Shown: in pieces, positions 16,809 to 26,540 of the stretch | Layout of the letters: each line of letters begins with the position of its first letter | Position numbering within the stretch: position 1 is the first letter of the stretch | Made by a program: the position numbers and the translations under genes | Source of the DNA: an uncultured Vibrio sp. | GTDB taxonomy: Bacteria; Pseudomonadota; Gammaproteobacteria; Enterobacterales; Vibrionaceae | NCBI GenBank assembly: GCA_947504195.1 | Contig: CANNGN010000014.1 | Coordinates: 25,761-89,760 of the forward strand | Length of the DNA: 64,000 nt | Direction of reading: 5' to 3' | The notes under the pieces: generated by a model | What the model was told of the DNA's origin: nothing | Databases searched by the model: none | The model's input: only the letters and a program-made list of their open reading frames with translations

Positions 16809-18875
16809 TTACTTCTGTAACACTGAAATATCTGCGATTTCTAAGAACAAGTTACGCAGCTTGTTCAGTAAGGTGAGACGATTTTTCTTAAGCGCTTCAT
16901 CGTCTACCATCACCATCACGTTATCGAAGAATGCATCGACTGGCTCACGCAGTTCGGCAAGTTGAGCAAGTGCTTCGGTGTAATTGCTAGTGGCAAATGC
17001 AGGTTCCAATGCTTCCGCTAAAATTTCGACTTTCTCGGCTAACGCTTTTTCTGCATCTTCAGCTAATAATGCCAAATCGATATCAGCTGTAAGCTCACCA
17101 TCAAATTTCGTTAGGATGTTACCCACACGCTTATTTGCGGCTGCGAGAGATTCTGCTGCATCCAACTCACGGAACGACGATACGGCTTTTACGCGTTGAT
17201 CGAAGTCTGTTGGTTTGGTTGGGTGGCGGGCTAATACGGCTTGAATCACGTCGACACTAAAGCCTTCATCTTGATACCAAGCACGGAAGCGCCCTAACAT
17301 AAAGTCAACGACATCGCTCTCAACATTTTGGTTAGTGAGCTTGCTGCCAAATAGGGACTTCGCTTTGGTGATTAGATCAATTAAGTCTAATTGATATCCG
17401 TACTCAACAATAATACGCAATACACCGAGAGAAGCACGACGTAATGCAAATGGGTCAGAGCCTTTTGGTGCTTGGCCAATGCCAAAAATACCGACGATAG
17501 TATCGAGTTTATCAGCCATGGCAATCGCAGCAGAAACACCGTTGCTTGGTAGGTCGTCGCCAGCAAAGCGAGGCATGTACTGCTCATAAAGTGCAACCGC
17601 GACTTCTTCATCTTCATTATCATGGCGAGCGTAGTGCATCCCCATAACACCTTGAGTTTCAGTGAACTCAAATACCATTGAGGTCATGAGATCGCATTTT
17701 GCTAATAGACCAGCACGCTGTGATTTCTCGACATCGGCACCAATTTTTTCAGCAATGTAACCCGCTAACTCAGTAATACGATCGGTTTTATCTTTGATGG
17801 TTCCTAACTGCTTTTGGAAAACGGCACTTTCCAATAGAGGAAGGTGATCAATTAGAGGTTGCTTACGGTCAGTATCAAAGAAAAATTCAGCATCGGCTAA
17901 ACGTGGGCGAACCACTTTTTCATTTCCTTCGATCACATGGCGTGGCTCTTTAGACTCGATATTCGAGACAAAGATAAAGTTTGGCAGCAATTGCTTGTTA
18001 TCATCGTAAACAGGGAAGTATTTTTGGTCGCCTTTCATGGTGTAAACCAAAGCTTCAGACGGCACTTTAAGGAATTTTTCCTCAAACTTCGCGGTAAGGA
18101 CTACTGGCCATTCAACCAAAGAGGTGACTTCTTCAACTAAGTCATCTTCAAGATCGGCGGTTCCACCCACAGCTTGTGCTGCTTTTTGTGAATCAGCGAT
18201 GATAGTGGCTTTACGAGCATCATAGTCGGCAATGACTTTGCCACGCTCTTCTAAAATTGCTGGATACTGCTCAGCTGAGTCGATAGTGAACTCTGCCTCA
18301 CCCATGAAACGGTGTCCGCGAATGACTCGTCCAGAGCTGACGCCAAGGATTTCACCTTCAATGAGTTCATCACCCATTAAGATGGTTAATGTTTTTACCG
18401 GGCGGATAAATTGTGTTTCTTTATCGCCCCAACGCATTGGTTTTGCGATTGGTAGGTTGGCTAATGCTTTGGCAGCCAGATCGGTAATTACTGCTTTGGT
18501 TTGTTGGCCCTTTACTTCTTGTTTGAAAAGCAACCATTCACCTTTATCGGTGACCAAACGCTCTGCTTGTTCAACCGTAATACCGTTACCACGAGCCCAA
18601 CCTTGAGCTGCTTTGGTTGGATTGCCATCGGCATCAAATGCAACCGAAATCGCGGGGCCACGCTTTTCAACGACTTTATCTTGTTGGCTTTCGGCAAGCT
18701 CGGTGACTTTTAAGGCTAGACGACGAGGTGTCGCGAACCATTTTATGTTGCTATAAGCCAGTTCCGCTGTTTTTAGTTCTTTTTCAAAGTTATCTGAAAA
18801 TGCTTGCGCGAGCGTGCGTAGTTGAGTTGGTGGAAGCTCTTCCGTACCAAGTTCAATTAAAAATTCTTTTGCCAT
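16809..18875 (-). CDS. glyS: Glycine-tRNA ligase beta subunit
   Basis: 688-residue beta subunit of the heterotetrameric glycyl-tRNA synthetase, carrying tRNA recognition. It starts MAKEFLIELGTEELPPTQL, has the HD-like central region (MGMHYARHDNEDEEVAVALYE) and ends in a DALR-like anticodon-binding domain. It lies 12 nt behind glyQ in the same operon, and a strong terminator follows. Confidence 0.97.
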   Translation of the reverse strand: MAKEFLIELGTEELPPTQLRTLAQAFSDNFEKELKTAELAYSNIKWFATPRRLALKVTELAESQQDKVVEKRGPAISVAFDADGNPTKAAQGWARGNGITVEQAERLVTDKGEWLLFKQEVKGQQTKAVITDLAAKALANLPIAKPMRWGDKETQFIRPVKTLTILMGDELIEGEILGVSSGRVIRGHRFMGEAEFTIDSAEQYPAILEERGKVIADYDARKATIIADSQKAAQAVGGTADLEDDLVEEVTSLVEWPVVLTAKFEEKFLKVPSEALVYTMKGDQKYFPVYDDNKQLLPNFIFVSNIESKEPRHVIEGNEKVVRPRLADAEFFFDTDRKQPLIDHLPLLESAVFQKQLGTIKDKTDRITELAGYIAEKIGADVEKSQRAGLLAKCDLMTSMVFEFTETQGVMGMHYARHDNEDEEVAVALYEQYMPRFAGDDLPSNGVSAAIAMADKLDTIVGIFGIGQAPKGSDPFALRRASLGVLRIIVEYGYQLDLIDLITKAKSLFGSKLTNQNVESDVVDFMLGRFRAWYQDEGFSVDVIQAVLARHPTKPTDFDQRVKAVSSFRELDAAESLAAANKRVGNILTKFDGELTADIDLALLAEDAEKALAEKVEILAEALEPAFATSNYTEALAQLAELREPVDAFFDNVMVMVDDEALKKNRLTLLNKLRNLFLEIADISVLQK

Positions 18876-18887
18876 GAGTCTATTCCC

Positions 18888-19808
18888 TTATGCCTTATCG
18901 TCTTGCTTTTTGCACATAGGGAAGCCCAAAGCTTCACGTGATGCATAATAAGCTTGCGCAACCGACTTCGTTAAATCTCGAATACGAAGAATGTAGCGCT
19001 GACGCTCTGTTACCGAAATGGCTTTACGAGCATCAAGTAAGTTAAAAGCGTGTCCCGCCTTTAGAATGCGTTCGTAAGCCGGCAATGGTAGTGGCTTTTC
19101 GAGTTCAATGAGTTGCTTACACTCTTTTTCACACTGGTCAAAGAAGGTGAAGAGGAAATCAACATCAGCATGTTCGAAATTGTAGGTAGACTGCTCGACT
19201 TCGTTTTGATGAAAAATATCACCGTAGGTCACTTTTCCAAGTGGGCCATCAGTCCATACTAGGTCGTAGACGGAATCAACGCCTTGAATATACATAGCGA
19301 GACGTTCAATACCGTAGGTTATTTCACCTGTAACTGGCTTGCACTCAAGACCGCCAACTTGTTGGAAGTAAGTAAACTGAGTCACTTCCATACCATTTAA
19401 CCAAACTTCCCAGCCTAATCCCCAAGCACCTAGAGTTGGGTTTTCCCAGTTGTCTTCAACGAAGCGGATATCATGAACCGTTGGATCGATGCCCAATACA
19501 ACTAAAGAACCTAGGTAAAGCTCTTGAATGTTGTCCGGCGATGGCTTAAGCACTACTTGAAATTGATAGTAGTGTTGAAGACGGTTAGGGTTCTCACCAT
19601 AACGGCCATCGGTTGGACGACGAGATGGTTGAACATACGCTGTAGACATCGGCTCTGGGCCAATGGCACGCAGACATGTCATTGGGTGGGAAGTTCCGGC
19701 ACCCACTTCCATATCAAGAGGTTGAACAATGGTACAGCCTTGTTGGGCCCAGTAATCCTGCAGCGCGAGGATCATACCCTGGAAGGTTTTAACGTCATAT
19801 TTTTGCAT
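18888..19808 (-). CDS. glyQ: Glycine-tRNA ligase alpha subunit
   Basis: Catalytic class II aminoacyl-tRNA synthetase subunit; with GlyS it charges tRNA-Gly. 306 residues with the family start KTFQGMILALQDYWAQQGCT, motif QPSRRPTDGRYGENPNRLQ and EVTQFTYFQQVGG. It is the first gene of the glyQ-glyS operon, whose promoter should lie in the 275-bp gap to the next gene. Confidence 0.97.
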   Translation of the reverse strand: MQKYDVKTFQGMILALQDYWAQQGCTIVQPLDMEVGAGTSHPMTCLRAIGPEPMSTAYVQPSRRPTDGRYGENPNRLQHYYQFQVVLKPSPDNIQELYLGSLVVLGIDPTVHDIRFVEDNWENPTLGAWGLGWEVWLNGMEVTQFTYFQQVGGLECKPVTGEITYGIERLAMYIQGVDSVYDLVWTDGPLGKVTYGDIFHQNEVEQSTYNFEHADVDFLFTFFDQCEKECKQLIELEKPLPLPAYERILKAGHAFNLLDARKAISVTERQRYILRIRDLTKSVAQAYYASREALGFPMCKKQDDKA

Positions 19809-20083
19809 AGTCGGGTTCGCGCAATTCTTGTCAATGAATGAAATAAAATAACGATAAAGTATACCGAGATATTGCGTGTCGGAGTAGGGGTAATATTGGT
19901 TAATTCAGGCTCAACGCGTCGTTTTAGTGCATCTGAACTCGGTTTCTTGTTTTTTATCGGGCTTTTGATGCTCAAAATTGTGGTTTTACTCAAAAAGGCG
20001 GCCATATTCATTTAATCGACACATTTATAAGGATGAAGTTTTGATAACCTGTGAATCCTAAATCGACGAAAAGGAGTACAGTT

Positions 20084-20338
20084 ATGCTAACTCGTTACAT
20101 GAATATGAGCGTGAAAAGTCAAAGCTACTTATTTAGCTTTGGTCTACTTCTTACTTTTCTTGGAATGGCTTTAACGGATCTGTGGCTACCGATGGTTGTG
20201 GGGGCGTTTGTACTGACGGCTTTAACCGTAGAGTCGTGGGTGCGGATTTTACATATTATTCCTATGCATCGAGAAGTTAACCGATTACGCGATCACGTTG
20301 AACAGCTCAGTAAAGAGATTCGAAAGAAGGAAGAGTAA
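20084..20338 (+). CDS. Small two-helix inner-membrane protein of unknown function
   Basis: 84 residues from ATG 20084, preceded by a good AAAGGAG ribosome site; an earlier in-frame start at 20051 lacks one. Two adjacent hydrophobic segments (about residues 16-32 and 37-55) are followed by a charged, probably coiled-coil tail (REVNRLRDHVEQLSKEIRKK). The gene converges with tusA, 1 nt apart. No function can be assigned, although similar small proteins occur in Vibrio genomes. Confidence 0.75.
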   Translation: MLTRYMNMSVKSQSYLFSFGLLLTFLGMALTDLWLPMVVGAFVLTALTVESWVRILHIIPMHREVNRLRDHVEQLSKEIRKKEE

Positions 20339-20339
20339 T

Positions 20340-20594
20340 TTACGCTTCCTTCATTCCTTTTCGAATCAGATACTGAAAAGGCAGTGTCTCTGTTTGAGCG
20401 GAAATGAGTTGATGATCCATAAAGCGACAAAAGCTGGGAATATCTCGCGTTGTCGAGGGATCATCAGCAGTTACTAACAATGTTTGCCCATCTTCCATAG
20501 TACGAATTGCTTTTCTCACCATCATTACGGGCTCTGGACAACGAAGCCCTTCTGCCTCAAGTTTCACATTCGCTTTTTCTATATAAGTATTCAT
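20340..20594 (-). CDS. tusA: Sulfurtransferase TusA
   Basis: 84-residue sulfur carrier that accepts sulfur from IscS for 2-thiouridine formation in tRNA. The persulfide cysteine is in the family motif GLRCPEPVMMVRK, followed by ADDPSTTRDIPSFC. ATG 20594 gives the usual length; GTG 20612 would add six residues. Confidence 0.93.
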   Translation of the reverse strand: MNTYIEKANVKLEAEGLRCPEPVMMVRKAIRTMEDGQTLLVTADDPSTTRDIPSFCRFMDHQLISAQTETLPFQYLIRKGMKEA

Positions 20595-20660
20595 TAGTGA
20601 TAGCTTACTCACAAAAATTCATTTCAAGAGATTATTTTACCGTAAAAGACGGTTTGCCTC

Positions 20661-20689
20661 TTGATTTGTTAACGGTTGGGTAATATATT
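20661..20689 (+). promoter_or_regulatory. Sigma70 promoter of a candidate small RNA
   Basis: TTGATT (20661-20666), 17-nt spacer, TATATT (20684-20689). It sits in a gap with no plus-strand gene and points toward an isolated plus-strand terminator. Confidence 0.5.
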
Positions 20690-20695
20690 ATTAAC

Positions 20696-20835
20696 ATATA
20701 GTTAACAATTACTGCTGGCTATATCAGTCTGAGAGACTTCTTATCATTCAGTTGAATCACAGACAGCTTCCATAGCACTCCTATATTACTCTATTTCTTG
20801 GGCTTCCCCGCTGATCACTCAGCGGGAATTTTTTT
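20696..20835 (+). ncRNA. Candidate small regulatory RNA (about 140 nt)
   Basis: The 304-bp gap between tusA and ilvA, both on the minus strand, carries a plus-strand promoter and, 115 bp later, a strong plus-strand terminator (CCCGCTGA / TCAGCGGG then a run of seven Ts). No protein frame of note lies between them. A free-standing transcript is the simplest explanation. I do not recognise it as Spot 42, Qrr, RyhB or GcvB. The 5' end is estimated from the -10 box. Confidence 0.5.
20804..20835 (+). terminator. Rho-independent terminator of the candidate small RNA
   Basis: 8-bp GC-rich stem CCCGCTGA / TCAGCGGG, 4-nt loop, then AATTTTTTT on the plus strand. No T-run exists in the minus direction, so it does not serve ilvA. 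Confidence 0.8.
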
Positions 20836-20916
20836 GCCTACTACTTTTTGATTTATGTTACTTAGATGTTAAATTTTAGTAACATTGGTGATTGAGTAAA
20901 GTAACATTCTTATTTA

Positions 20917-22446
20917 TCAGGATAAGAAGAATTTGTAGGCAGGATTATCCGTTTCATCTTTATATTGATAGCCAAGTTCGACTAAATGAGCAGAGAAACG
21001 AGGTAGATTGTCTTCTGTGAGCTCAAATCCACATAAAACTCGCCCATAATCCGCACCATGATTACGATAATTAAACAGGCTAATATTCCAGTGAGTTCCT
21101 AATGTGCTTAAAAACTTCACTAGTGCGCCTGGATATTCTGGAAACTCAAATGCGTAGAGGCGTTCATTAAGCTGTTTGGACGGTTTCCCGCCTATCATAT
21201 AGCGAATATGCTGCTTAGCCATTTCATCGTCAGATAAGTCTTCAACAGGATACCCACCCGTTCGAAGATCTTGAATGATGCTGTTTAACTCGTCTTGACC
21301 ACCATTTAATCGAATACCGACAAACACATTGGCAAGTTGATCATCATTGTAACGATAGTTAAATTCAGTCACTGCGCGATCACCAATGATTTGGCAGAAC
21401 TCGAAAAATGCCCCTTTGGTTTCTGGAATAGTAACCGCAAGTAAGCCTTCCCGTTTTTCACCAAGCTCACAACGCTCTGAAACGTATCTCAGGCCATGAA
21501 AATTGGTGTTGGCACCAGATAGGACTGCACTAAGCTGTTTATCCACCAGCTTATTTTGTTCTGCATATTTCTTTAGGCCGGCAAGAGCAAGTGCGCCAGA
21601 AGGCTCAGCAATTGCTCGAGTGTCTTCAAAAATATCTTTAACTGCAGAGCAAATTTCGTCGCTTGATACCGTGATATGACCATCTAAGTATTTTTGACAA
21701 ACTCGGAATGTCTCATCGCCGATGCGCTTAACGGCAACACCATCAGCAAACATGCTTATTTGGTCTAACACCACTGGTTTCCCAGCATCAAGAGCCGCTT
21801 TTAGACAGGCAGAGTCTTCTGGTTCAACGGCAATCACTTTAACGTCAGGCATGAGCTGTTTGATCAATACAGCCACACCAGCCGCTAGACCACCACCACC
21901 AACAGGGACAAAGATATAATCTAAGTGGCCATTTTGTTGCAGCATTTCCATGCCGATAGTACCTTGCCCAGCGATAACCAATGGGTGATCAAAGGGAGGA
22001 ACAAAGGTGTAACCTGATTCAATTGCTAGACGCTCAGCTTCTGCTTTTGCTTCATCAAAATTACGACCAAATAAAACCACGTTGCCGCCGAAACTACGAA
22101 CTGCATCGACTTTTATCGATGGCGTCGTTTTGGGCATAACAATTGTTGTTTTGATGCCTAATTTTGTACCAGAAAGAGCCATGCCTTGAGCGTGGTTTCC
22201 TGCGGAAGCTGCAATAACACCAGAGTATTTTTGTGTGTCGTCTAGGCTGGTGAGCATAGTGTATGCGCCGCGCAGCTTAAACGAATGTACCGGTTGGCGA
22301 TCTTCACGTTTGAGTTGAACTCGATTGTGAATTCGTTCCGCCAGGCGGGGCATATCTTGAAGTGGCGTAATTAACGCCACTTCATAGACAGGAGCGCGCA
22401 GTATTTGACGCAGATAATCCGCGCCAGTTGGTTTTGCGTCACCCAT
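20917..22446 (-). CDS. ilvA: Threonine ammonia-lyase, biosynthetic (threonine deaminase)
   Basis: PLP enzyme converting threonine to 2-oxobutanoate, the first step to isoleucine. 509 residues: the catalytic domain has the PLP lysine in HSFKLRGAYTM and the glycine loop VPVGGGGLAAG. The C-terminal half has the two ACT-like regulatory modules expected for isoleucine inhibition (GLLAVTIPETKGAFFEF and LYAFEFPEYPGALVKFL). It is the last gene of the ilv cluster, 4 nt after ilvD. Confidence 0.97.
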   Translation of the reverse strand: MGDAKPTGADYLRQILRAPVYEVALITPLQDMPRLAERIHNRVQLKREDRQPVHSFKLRGAYTMLTSLDDTQKYSGVIAASAGNHAQGMALSGTKLGIKTTIVMPKTTPSIKVDAVRSFGGNVVLFGRNFDEAKAEAERLAIESGYTFVPPFDHPLVIAGQGTIGMEMLQQNGHLDYIFVPVGGGGLAAGVAVLIKQLMPDVKVIAVEPEDSACLKAALDAGKPVVLDQISMFADGVAVKRIGDETFRVCQKYLDGHITVSSDEICSAVKDIFEDTRAIAEPSGALALAGLKKYAEQNKLVDKQLSAVLSGANTNFHGLRYVSERCELGEKREGLLAVTIPETKGAFFEFCQIIGDRAVTEFNYRYNDDQLANVFVGIRLNGGQDELNSIIQDLRTGGYPVEDLSDDEMAKQHIRYMIGGKPSKQLNERLYAFEFPEYPGALVKFLSTLGTHWNISLFNYRNHGADYGRVLCGFELTEDNLPRFSAHLVELGYQYKDETDNPAYKFFLS

Positions 22447-22450
22447 TTGA

Positions 22451-24292
22451 CTAGCCCTCTAGTTTAGACTTGTCTCTTACCGCGCCTTTATCTGCACTCG
22501 TTGCCATGCTTGCGTAGGCTTTTAGAGCAAATGAAACTTCGCGCTCACGAGAGACTGGTTTCCATCCGAGCTTATCTTGCTCGGCACGGCGGCTTGCCAT
22601 TTCATCTTCTGAGATTTCTAGTGAAATGCTACGGCCAGGAATGTCGATTGTGACCATATCACCATCTTTAACTAGGCCAATGGCACCGCCATCGGCTGCT
22701 TCTGGAGATGCGTGACCGATTGAAAGACCAGAGGTTCCGCCAGAGAAACGACCATCGGTAAGTAGGGCACACTCTTTTCCTAATCCCATCGATTTTAGAT
22801 AGGTTGTAGGGTAAAGCATCTCTTGCATGCCTGGACCACCTTTAGGGCCTTCGTAACGAATAATAACCACATCACCCGCTTTTACTTTTCCACCTAAGAT
22901 GCCTTCAACAGAATCTTCTTGGCTTTCAAATACGACTGCTGGGCCTTGGAATTTAAGAATGCTCTCATCAACACCTGCAGTTTTAACGATACAACCGTCG
23001 AGTGCAATGTTGCCGCTTAGTACTGCTAAGCCACCATCTTGGCTAAAGGCATTTTCTTTTGTGCGGATACAACCACCTTCGCGGTCATCATCTAGAGTTT
23101 CCCAACGACAATCTTGGCTAAAGGCTTTCGTGGTACGAATTCCAGCTGGTCCAGCACGGAAGAAGTCTTTAATTTCTTGAGACTCAGTCGTCATGATGTC
23201 GTATTGAGCTAATTGCTCTTCTAATGACATGCCAAGAACAGTGCGAGTGTCGCTATTTAATAAGCCAGCACGGTTTAGTTCACCTAAGATAGCCATTACG
23301 CCACCAGCACGGTGGACATCTTCCATGTGATAAAGTGGCGTTGATGGTGCTACTTTACATAAGTGTGGTACACGGCGAGACATTGCATCAATATCGGTCA
23401 TAGTGAAGTCGACTTCGCCTTCTTGTGCAGACGCTAATAAGTGAAGAACCGTGTTGGTTGAACCACCCATTGCGATATCTAGAGCCATGGCATTTTCAAA
23501 TGCGGCTTTAGTAGCGATGTTGCGTGGTAGAGCACTTTCATCATCTTGCTCATAGTAGCGCTTAGTTAATTCTACGATACGCTTACCAGCATTTAAGAAC
23601 AGAGCTTCACGGTCAGCGTGAGTCGCAAGCATTGAGCCATTGCCCGGTTGAGATAAACCTAGAGCTTCAGTCAAGCAATTCATTGAGTTAGCAGTGAACA
23701 TGCCAGAACATGAACCACAAGTTGGGCATGCCGAGCGTTCAACTTGCTCGCTTTGTGCTTCAGGAACATTAGGATCGGCACCTTGCATCATAGCATCAAC
23801 AAGATCGAGCTTAATAATTTGGTCTGAAAGCTTAGTTTTACCGGCTTCCATTGGGCCACCTGACACGAAAATCACTGGAATATTAAGGCGTAAAGCCGCC
23901 ATCATCATTCCCGGAGTAATTTTGTCACAGTTAGAGATACATACCATTGCATCAGCACAGTGTGCGTTCACCATATACTCAACAGAGTCAGCAATTAGCT
24001 CACGTGAAGGCAGAGAGTAAAGCATGCCGCCATGGCCCATTGCGATACCGTCATCGACAGCGATGGTATTGAATTCTTTCGCAATACCGCCCGCTTTCTC
24101 AATTTCAGCAGCAACCAATTGGCCCATGTCTTTTAGGTGAACGTGGCCAGGTACGAACTGTGTGAATGAGTTCACTACGGCAATAATTGGTTTTCCGAAA
24201 TCTTCATCTTTTACACCTGTTGCGCGCCATAAAGCACGAGCACCAGCCATGTTACGACCGTGTGTGGTTGTCGCCGAACGATATTTTGGCAT
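22451..24292 (-). CDS. ilvD: Dihydroxy-acid dehydratase
   Basis: Fe-S dehydratase making the 2-oxo acids of valine and isoleucine. 613 residues with the IlvD/Edd signatures: CISNCDKITPGMMMAALRL, SACPTCGSCSGMFTANSMN and the C-terminal TDGRFSGGTSGLSIGHASPE. It is followed directly by ilvA. Upstream, where ilvE usually lies, is a 304-bp gap to ilvM with inverted repeats, so ilvDA may have its own promoter there. Confidence 0.97.
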   Translation of the reverse strand: MPKYRSATTTHGRNMAGARALWRATGVKDEDFGKPIIAVVNSFTQFVPGHVHLKDMGQLVAAEIEKAGGIAKEFNTIAVDDGIAMGHGGMLYSLPSRELIADSVEYMVNAHCADAMVCISNCDKITPGMMMAALRLNIPVIFVSGGPMEAGKTKLSDQIIKLDLVDAMMQGADPNVPEAQSEQVERSACPTCGSCSGMFTANSMNCLTEALGLSQPGNGSMLATHADREALFLNAGKRIVELTKRYYEQDDESALPRNIATKAAFENAMALDIAMGGSTNTVLHLLASAQEGEVDFTMTDIDAMSRRVPHLCKVAPSTPLYHMEDVHRAGGVMAILGELNRAGLLNSDTRTVLGMSLEEQLAQYDIMTTESQEIKDFFRAGPAGIRTTKAFSQDCRWETLDDDREGGCIRTKENAFSQDGGLAVLSGNIALDGCIVKTAGVDESILKFQGPAVVFESQEDSVEGILGGKVKAGDVVIIRYEGPKGGPGMQEMLYPTTYLKSMGLGKECALLTDGRFSGGTSGLSIGHASPEAADGGAIGLVKDGDMVTIDIPGRSISLEISEDEMASRRAEQDKLGWKPVSREREVSFALKAYASMATSADKGAVRDKSKLEG

Positions 24293-24495
24293 TCTCTATT
24301 CCCTCAATGATTTTGCTAATGGGTAAATTGGTAATGTAAAGCAGTGGCATAAGCTTACTTTACCCACTGTGACTTGGTCTACGTTACAAACGGGAAGTTA
24401 CTTTGCAACTGTCCTGTTCATATGCGTATTAATTTCCTCAATGCACGGCAAAATTGTGTTTTACCTGCGTTGTTTTGTGTTGTTAACATTCAACA

Positions 24496-24595
24496 TAACG
24501 GTAGCACGAGTAATACCGTTAAAAATTGAGCTAGATGTCGGTGATAAGAGGATTATCTTCGTTATTCAGAAAATAATCCTTGAATCTCAATTTTA
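24496..24595. repeat. Cluster of inverted repeats between ilvM and ilvD
   Basis: Three nested or adjacent hairpins: TAACGGT / ACCGTTA (24496-24521), AAAATTGAG / CTCAATTTT (24522-24530 and 24586-24594) enclosing AGGATTAT / ATAATCCT (24549-24556 and 24573-24580). The block begins right after the ilvM stop. It could be an mRNA-stabilising intercistronic structure, a terminator-like element or a small repeat element. The rest of the gap (24293-24495) shows no gene. Confidence 0.55.
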
Positions 24596-24596
24596 A

Positions 24597-24881
24597 CTAG
24601 GCACAAATCTTTTGTTGTAAGTTGTTGTTTGGTAAATCGTTGCTACTAATCTCTGTTACATCAACAGAGCGAATATCCCACAATTTTTCTATTTGATTGA
24701 CCAGCATTGAAATAGAACGATCGCTGTCGACAATGATTTCGACGCTGGCGACTTTGCTTTCATGGTTTTGAGTCGCAGCAACCTGCTTAATGACAAACCC
24801 ACGATGACGAACTACACGGAGAACGCGTTCTAATAGAACCGGTTTATCGTCGGCTTTGATGTCGAGTAGATATCTTTCCAT
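24597..24881 (-). CDS. ilvM: Acetolactate synthase 2 small (regulatory) subunit
   Basis: 94-residue ACT-domain subunit that pairs with IlvG to form AHAS II. The ACT fold is visible in DDKPVLLERVLRVVRHRGF and SVEIIVDSDRSISMLVNQIE. It lies 12 nt after ilvG. Confidence 0.93.
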   Translation of the reverse strand: MERYLLDIKADDKPVLLERVLRVVRHRGFVIKQVAATQNHESKVASVEIIVDSDRSISMLVNQIEKLWDIRSVDVTEISSNDLPNNNLQQKICA

Positions 24882-24893
24882 TAGTGAGTTCTC

Positions 24894-26540
24894 CTAAGTA
24901 TTTTCTAACATTTCGTTGTTTGCAGCACCAGGTGGTACAAGTGGCCATACATTTTCTTCTTCATCTATAAGTATATGAAGCATGTAGGCTGTTTTGCTTT
25001 CGAGCATCTCTTTAAGGGCTGGTTCGACTTCTTCTTTTGTAGTGATAGTTTTCCCTGGGATATCAAAGGCTTTCGCAAGCATGACGAAATCCGGGTTATC
25101 GTCCAAAATGGTTTCACTATAGCGGTTTTCAAAGAAGAGAGACTGCCATTGACGCACCATACCCAAGCGTTGATTGTTGATTAAGACCATCTTCACTGGG
25201 ATGTTATAGCGTTTAAGGGTAGCAAGCTCTTGAACGTTCATCATAAATGAACCATCACCAGAGATTAAAATAGATTGATCGTCTGGGCGTGCTTTAGCGG
25301 CCCCAAGAGCGGCTGGTAAACCAAAGCCCATCGTGCCTAAGCCTGCAGAAGTAATAAAATTCTGCGGTTCGCGAGGCTGAATGTGTTGAGCTGCCCACAT
25401 CTGATGTTGGCCAACATCGGTCGAGACTACGCTAGAGTCCGGCATCATATCTGAAAGTTGCTTTAGCATTAACGGCGCATAAATCAGATCACCTGGGTGG
25501 TCGTAACGCCATTTGAAACCACTACGTAAGCTTTCACTATGATGGAGCCACGGCGAAATATCTTTACTCATTTCAAGTTGAGGTAAAACGGTATTAATAT
25601 CACCGCGTAGAGAAACGTTCGCAAGGCGTAATTTGTTTAACTCAGCAGCGTCAATATCAAGATGAATCACTTTCGCATGAGGCGCGAAGGTATCCAGTTT
25701 TCCAGTCACTCGGTCATCAAAGCGAGCACCGATAGCAATCAGCAAGTCTGACTCTTGTACGATAAGGTTTGCGGCTTTAGTGCCATGCATTCCTAACATA
25801 CCTAGATAATGCGGATCATTACGCTCAATGGTTCCCAGCCCTTTAAGAGTACTTACCGAAGGCATTGGGTTGATGCGCAAGAATTCACGTACAGTATTCG
25901 TTGCTTTGCCAAGTTGTACCCCACCACCAACGTATAACACCGGGCGTGTACTGCTATTTAGGAGTTCTTGTGCTTGGCTAAGTTGATCGGTTGTAACTTG
26001 TGGTACTGGCGCTGGAGTGATCTCGGGGTTGCTCACCACTGGTGCCATTGCGAGTTGTACATCTTTTGCGATATCAACAATTACTGGGCCTGGTCGTCCT
26101 GAAACGGCGACTTCGAATGCTTCTGCTAATGTTGCTTCAAGTTCGTTAATATCGGTGACGAGATAGCTGTGTTTGGTACAAGAAAGCGACATCCCAATAA
26201 CATCCATTTCTTGGAACGCATCGGTACCAATTAATGGGCTTGCTACTTGACCTGTAATGGCAACAACAGGGATTGAATCCATAAATGCATCAGCTAAACC
26301 AGTAACCAGGTTTGTGGCACCCGGACCAGATGTTGCTAGGCAGACCGCGACACTTTGAGTAGAACGCGACATGCCAATAGCGGCCATCGCAGCACCTTGC
26401 TCATGACGGCATAAAATGTGTTCGACACCGCATTCATACAAGGCATCATAGATCGGCATGATGGCTCCACCTGGGTAACCAAAAACGGTCTTAATTCCTT
26501 GTTTCTTTAGTGCTTCTACGACAAGCTTTGCTCCAATCAT
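24894..26540 (-). CDS. ilvG: Acetolactate synthase 2 catalytic subunit
   Basis: ThDP- and FAD-dependent enzyme condensing pyruvate with pyruvate or 2-oxobutanoate, the first common step to valine and isoleucine. 548 residues with the catalytic glutamate in CRHEQGAAMAAIGM and the ThDP/Mg motif GDGSFMMNVQELATLKRYN; the C-terminus ends GAANNEMLENT. The frame is intact. It is the first structural gene after the leader peptide and attenuator. Confidence 0.97.
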   Translation of the reverse strand: MIGAKLVVEALKKQGIKTVFGYPGGAIMPIYDALYECGVEHILCRHEQGAAMAAIGMSRSTQSVAVCLATSGPGATNLVTGLADAFMDSIPVVAITGQVASPLIGTDAFQEMDVIGMSLSCTKHSYLVTDINELEATLAEAFEVAVSGRPGPVIVDIAKDVQLAMAPVVSNPEITPAPVPQVTTDQLSQAQELLNSSTRPVLYVGGGVQLGKATNTVREFLRINPMPSVSTLKGLGTIERNDPHYLGMLGMHGTKAANLIVQESDLLIAIGARFDDRVTGKLDTFAPHAKVIHLDIDAAELNKLRLANVSLRGDINTVLPQLEMSKDISPWLHHSESLRSGFKWRYDHPGDLIYAPLMLKQLSDMMPDSSVVSTDVGQHQMWAAQHIQPREPQNFITSAGLGTMGFGLPAALGAAKARPDDQSILISGDGSFMMNVQELATLKRYNIPVKMVLINNQRLGMVRQWQSLFFENRYSETILDDNPDFVMLAKAFDIPGKTITTKEEVEPALKEMLESKTAYMLHILIDEEENVWPLVPPGAANNEMLENT

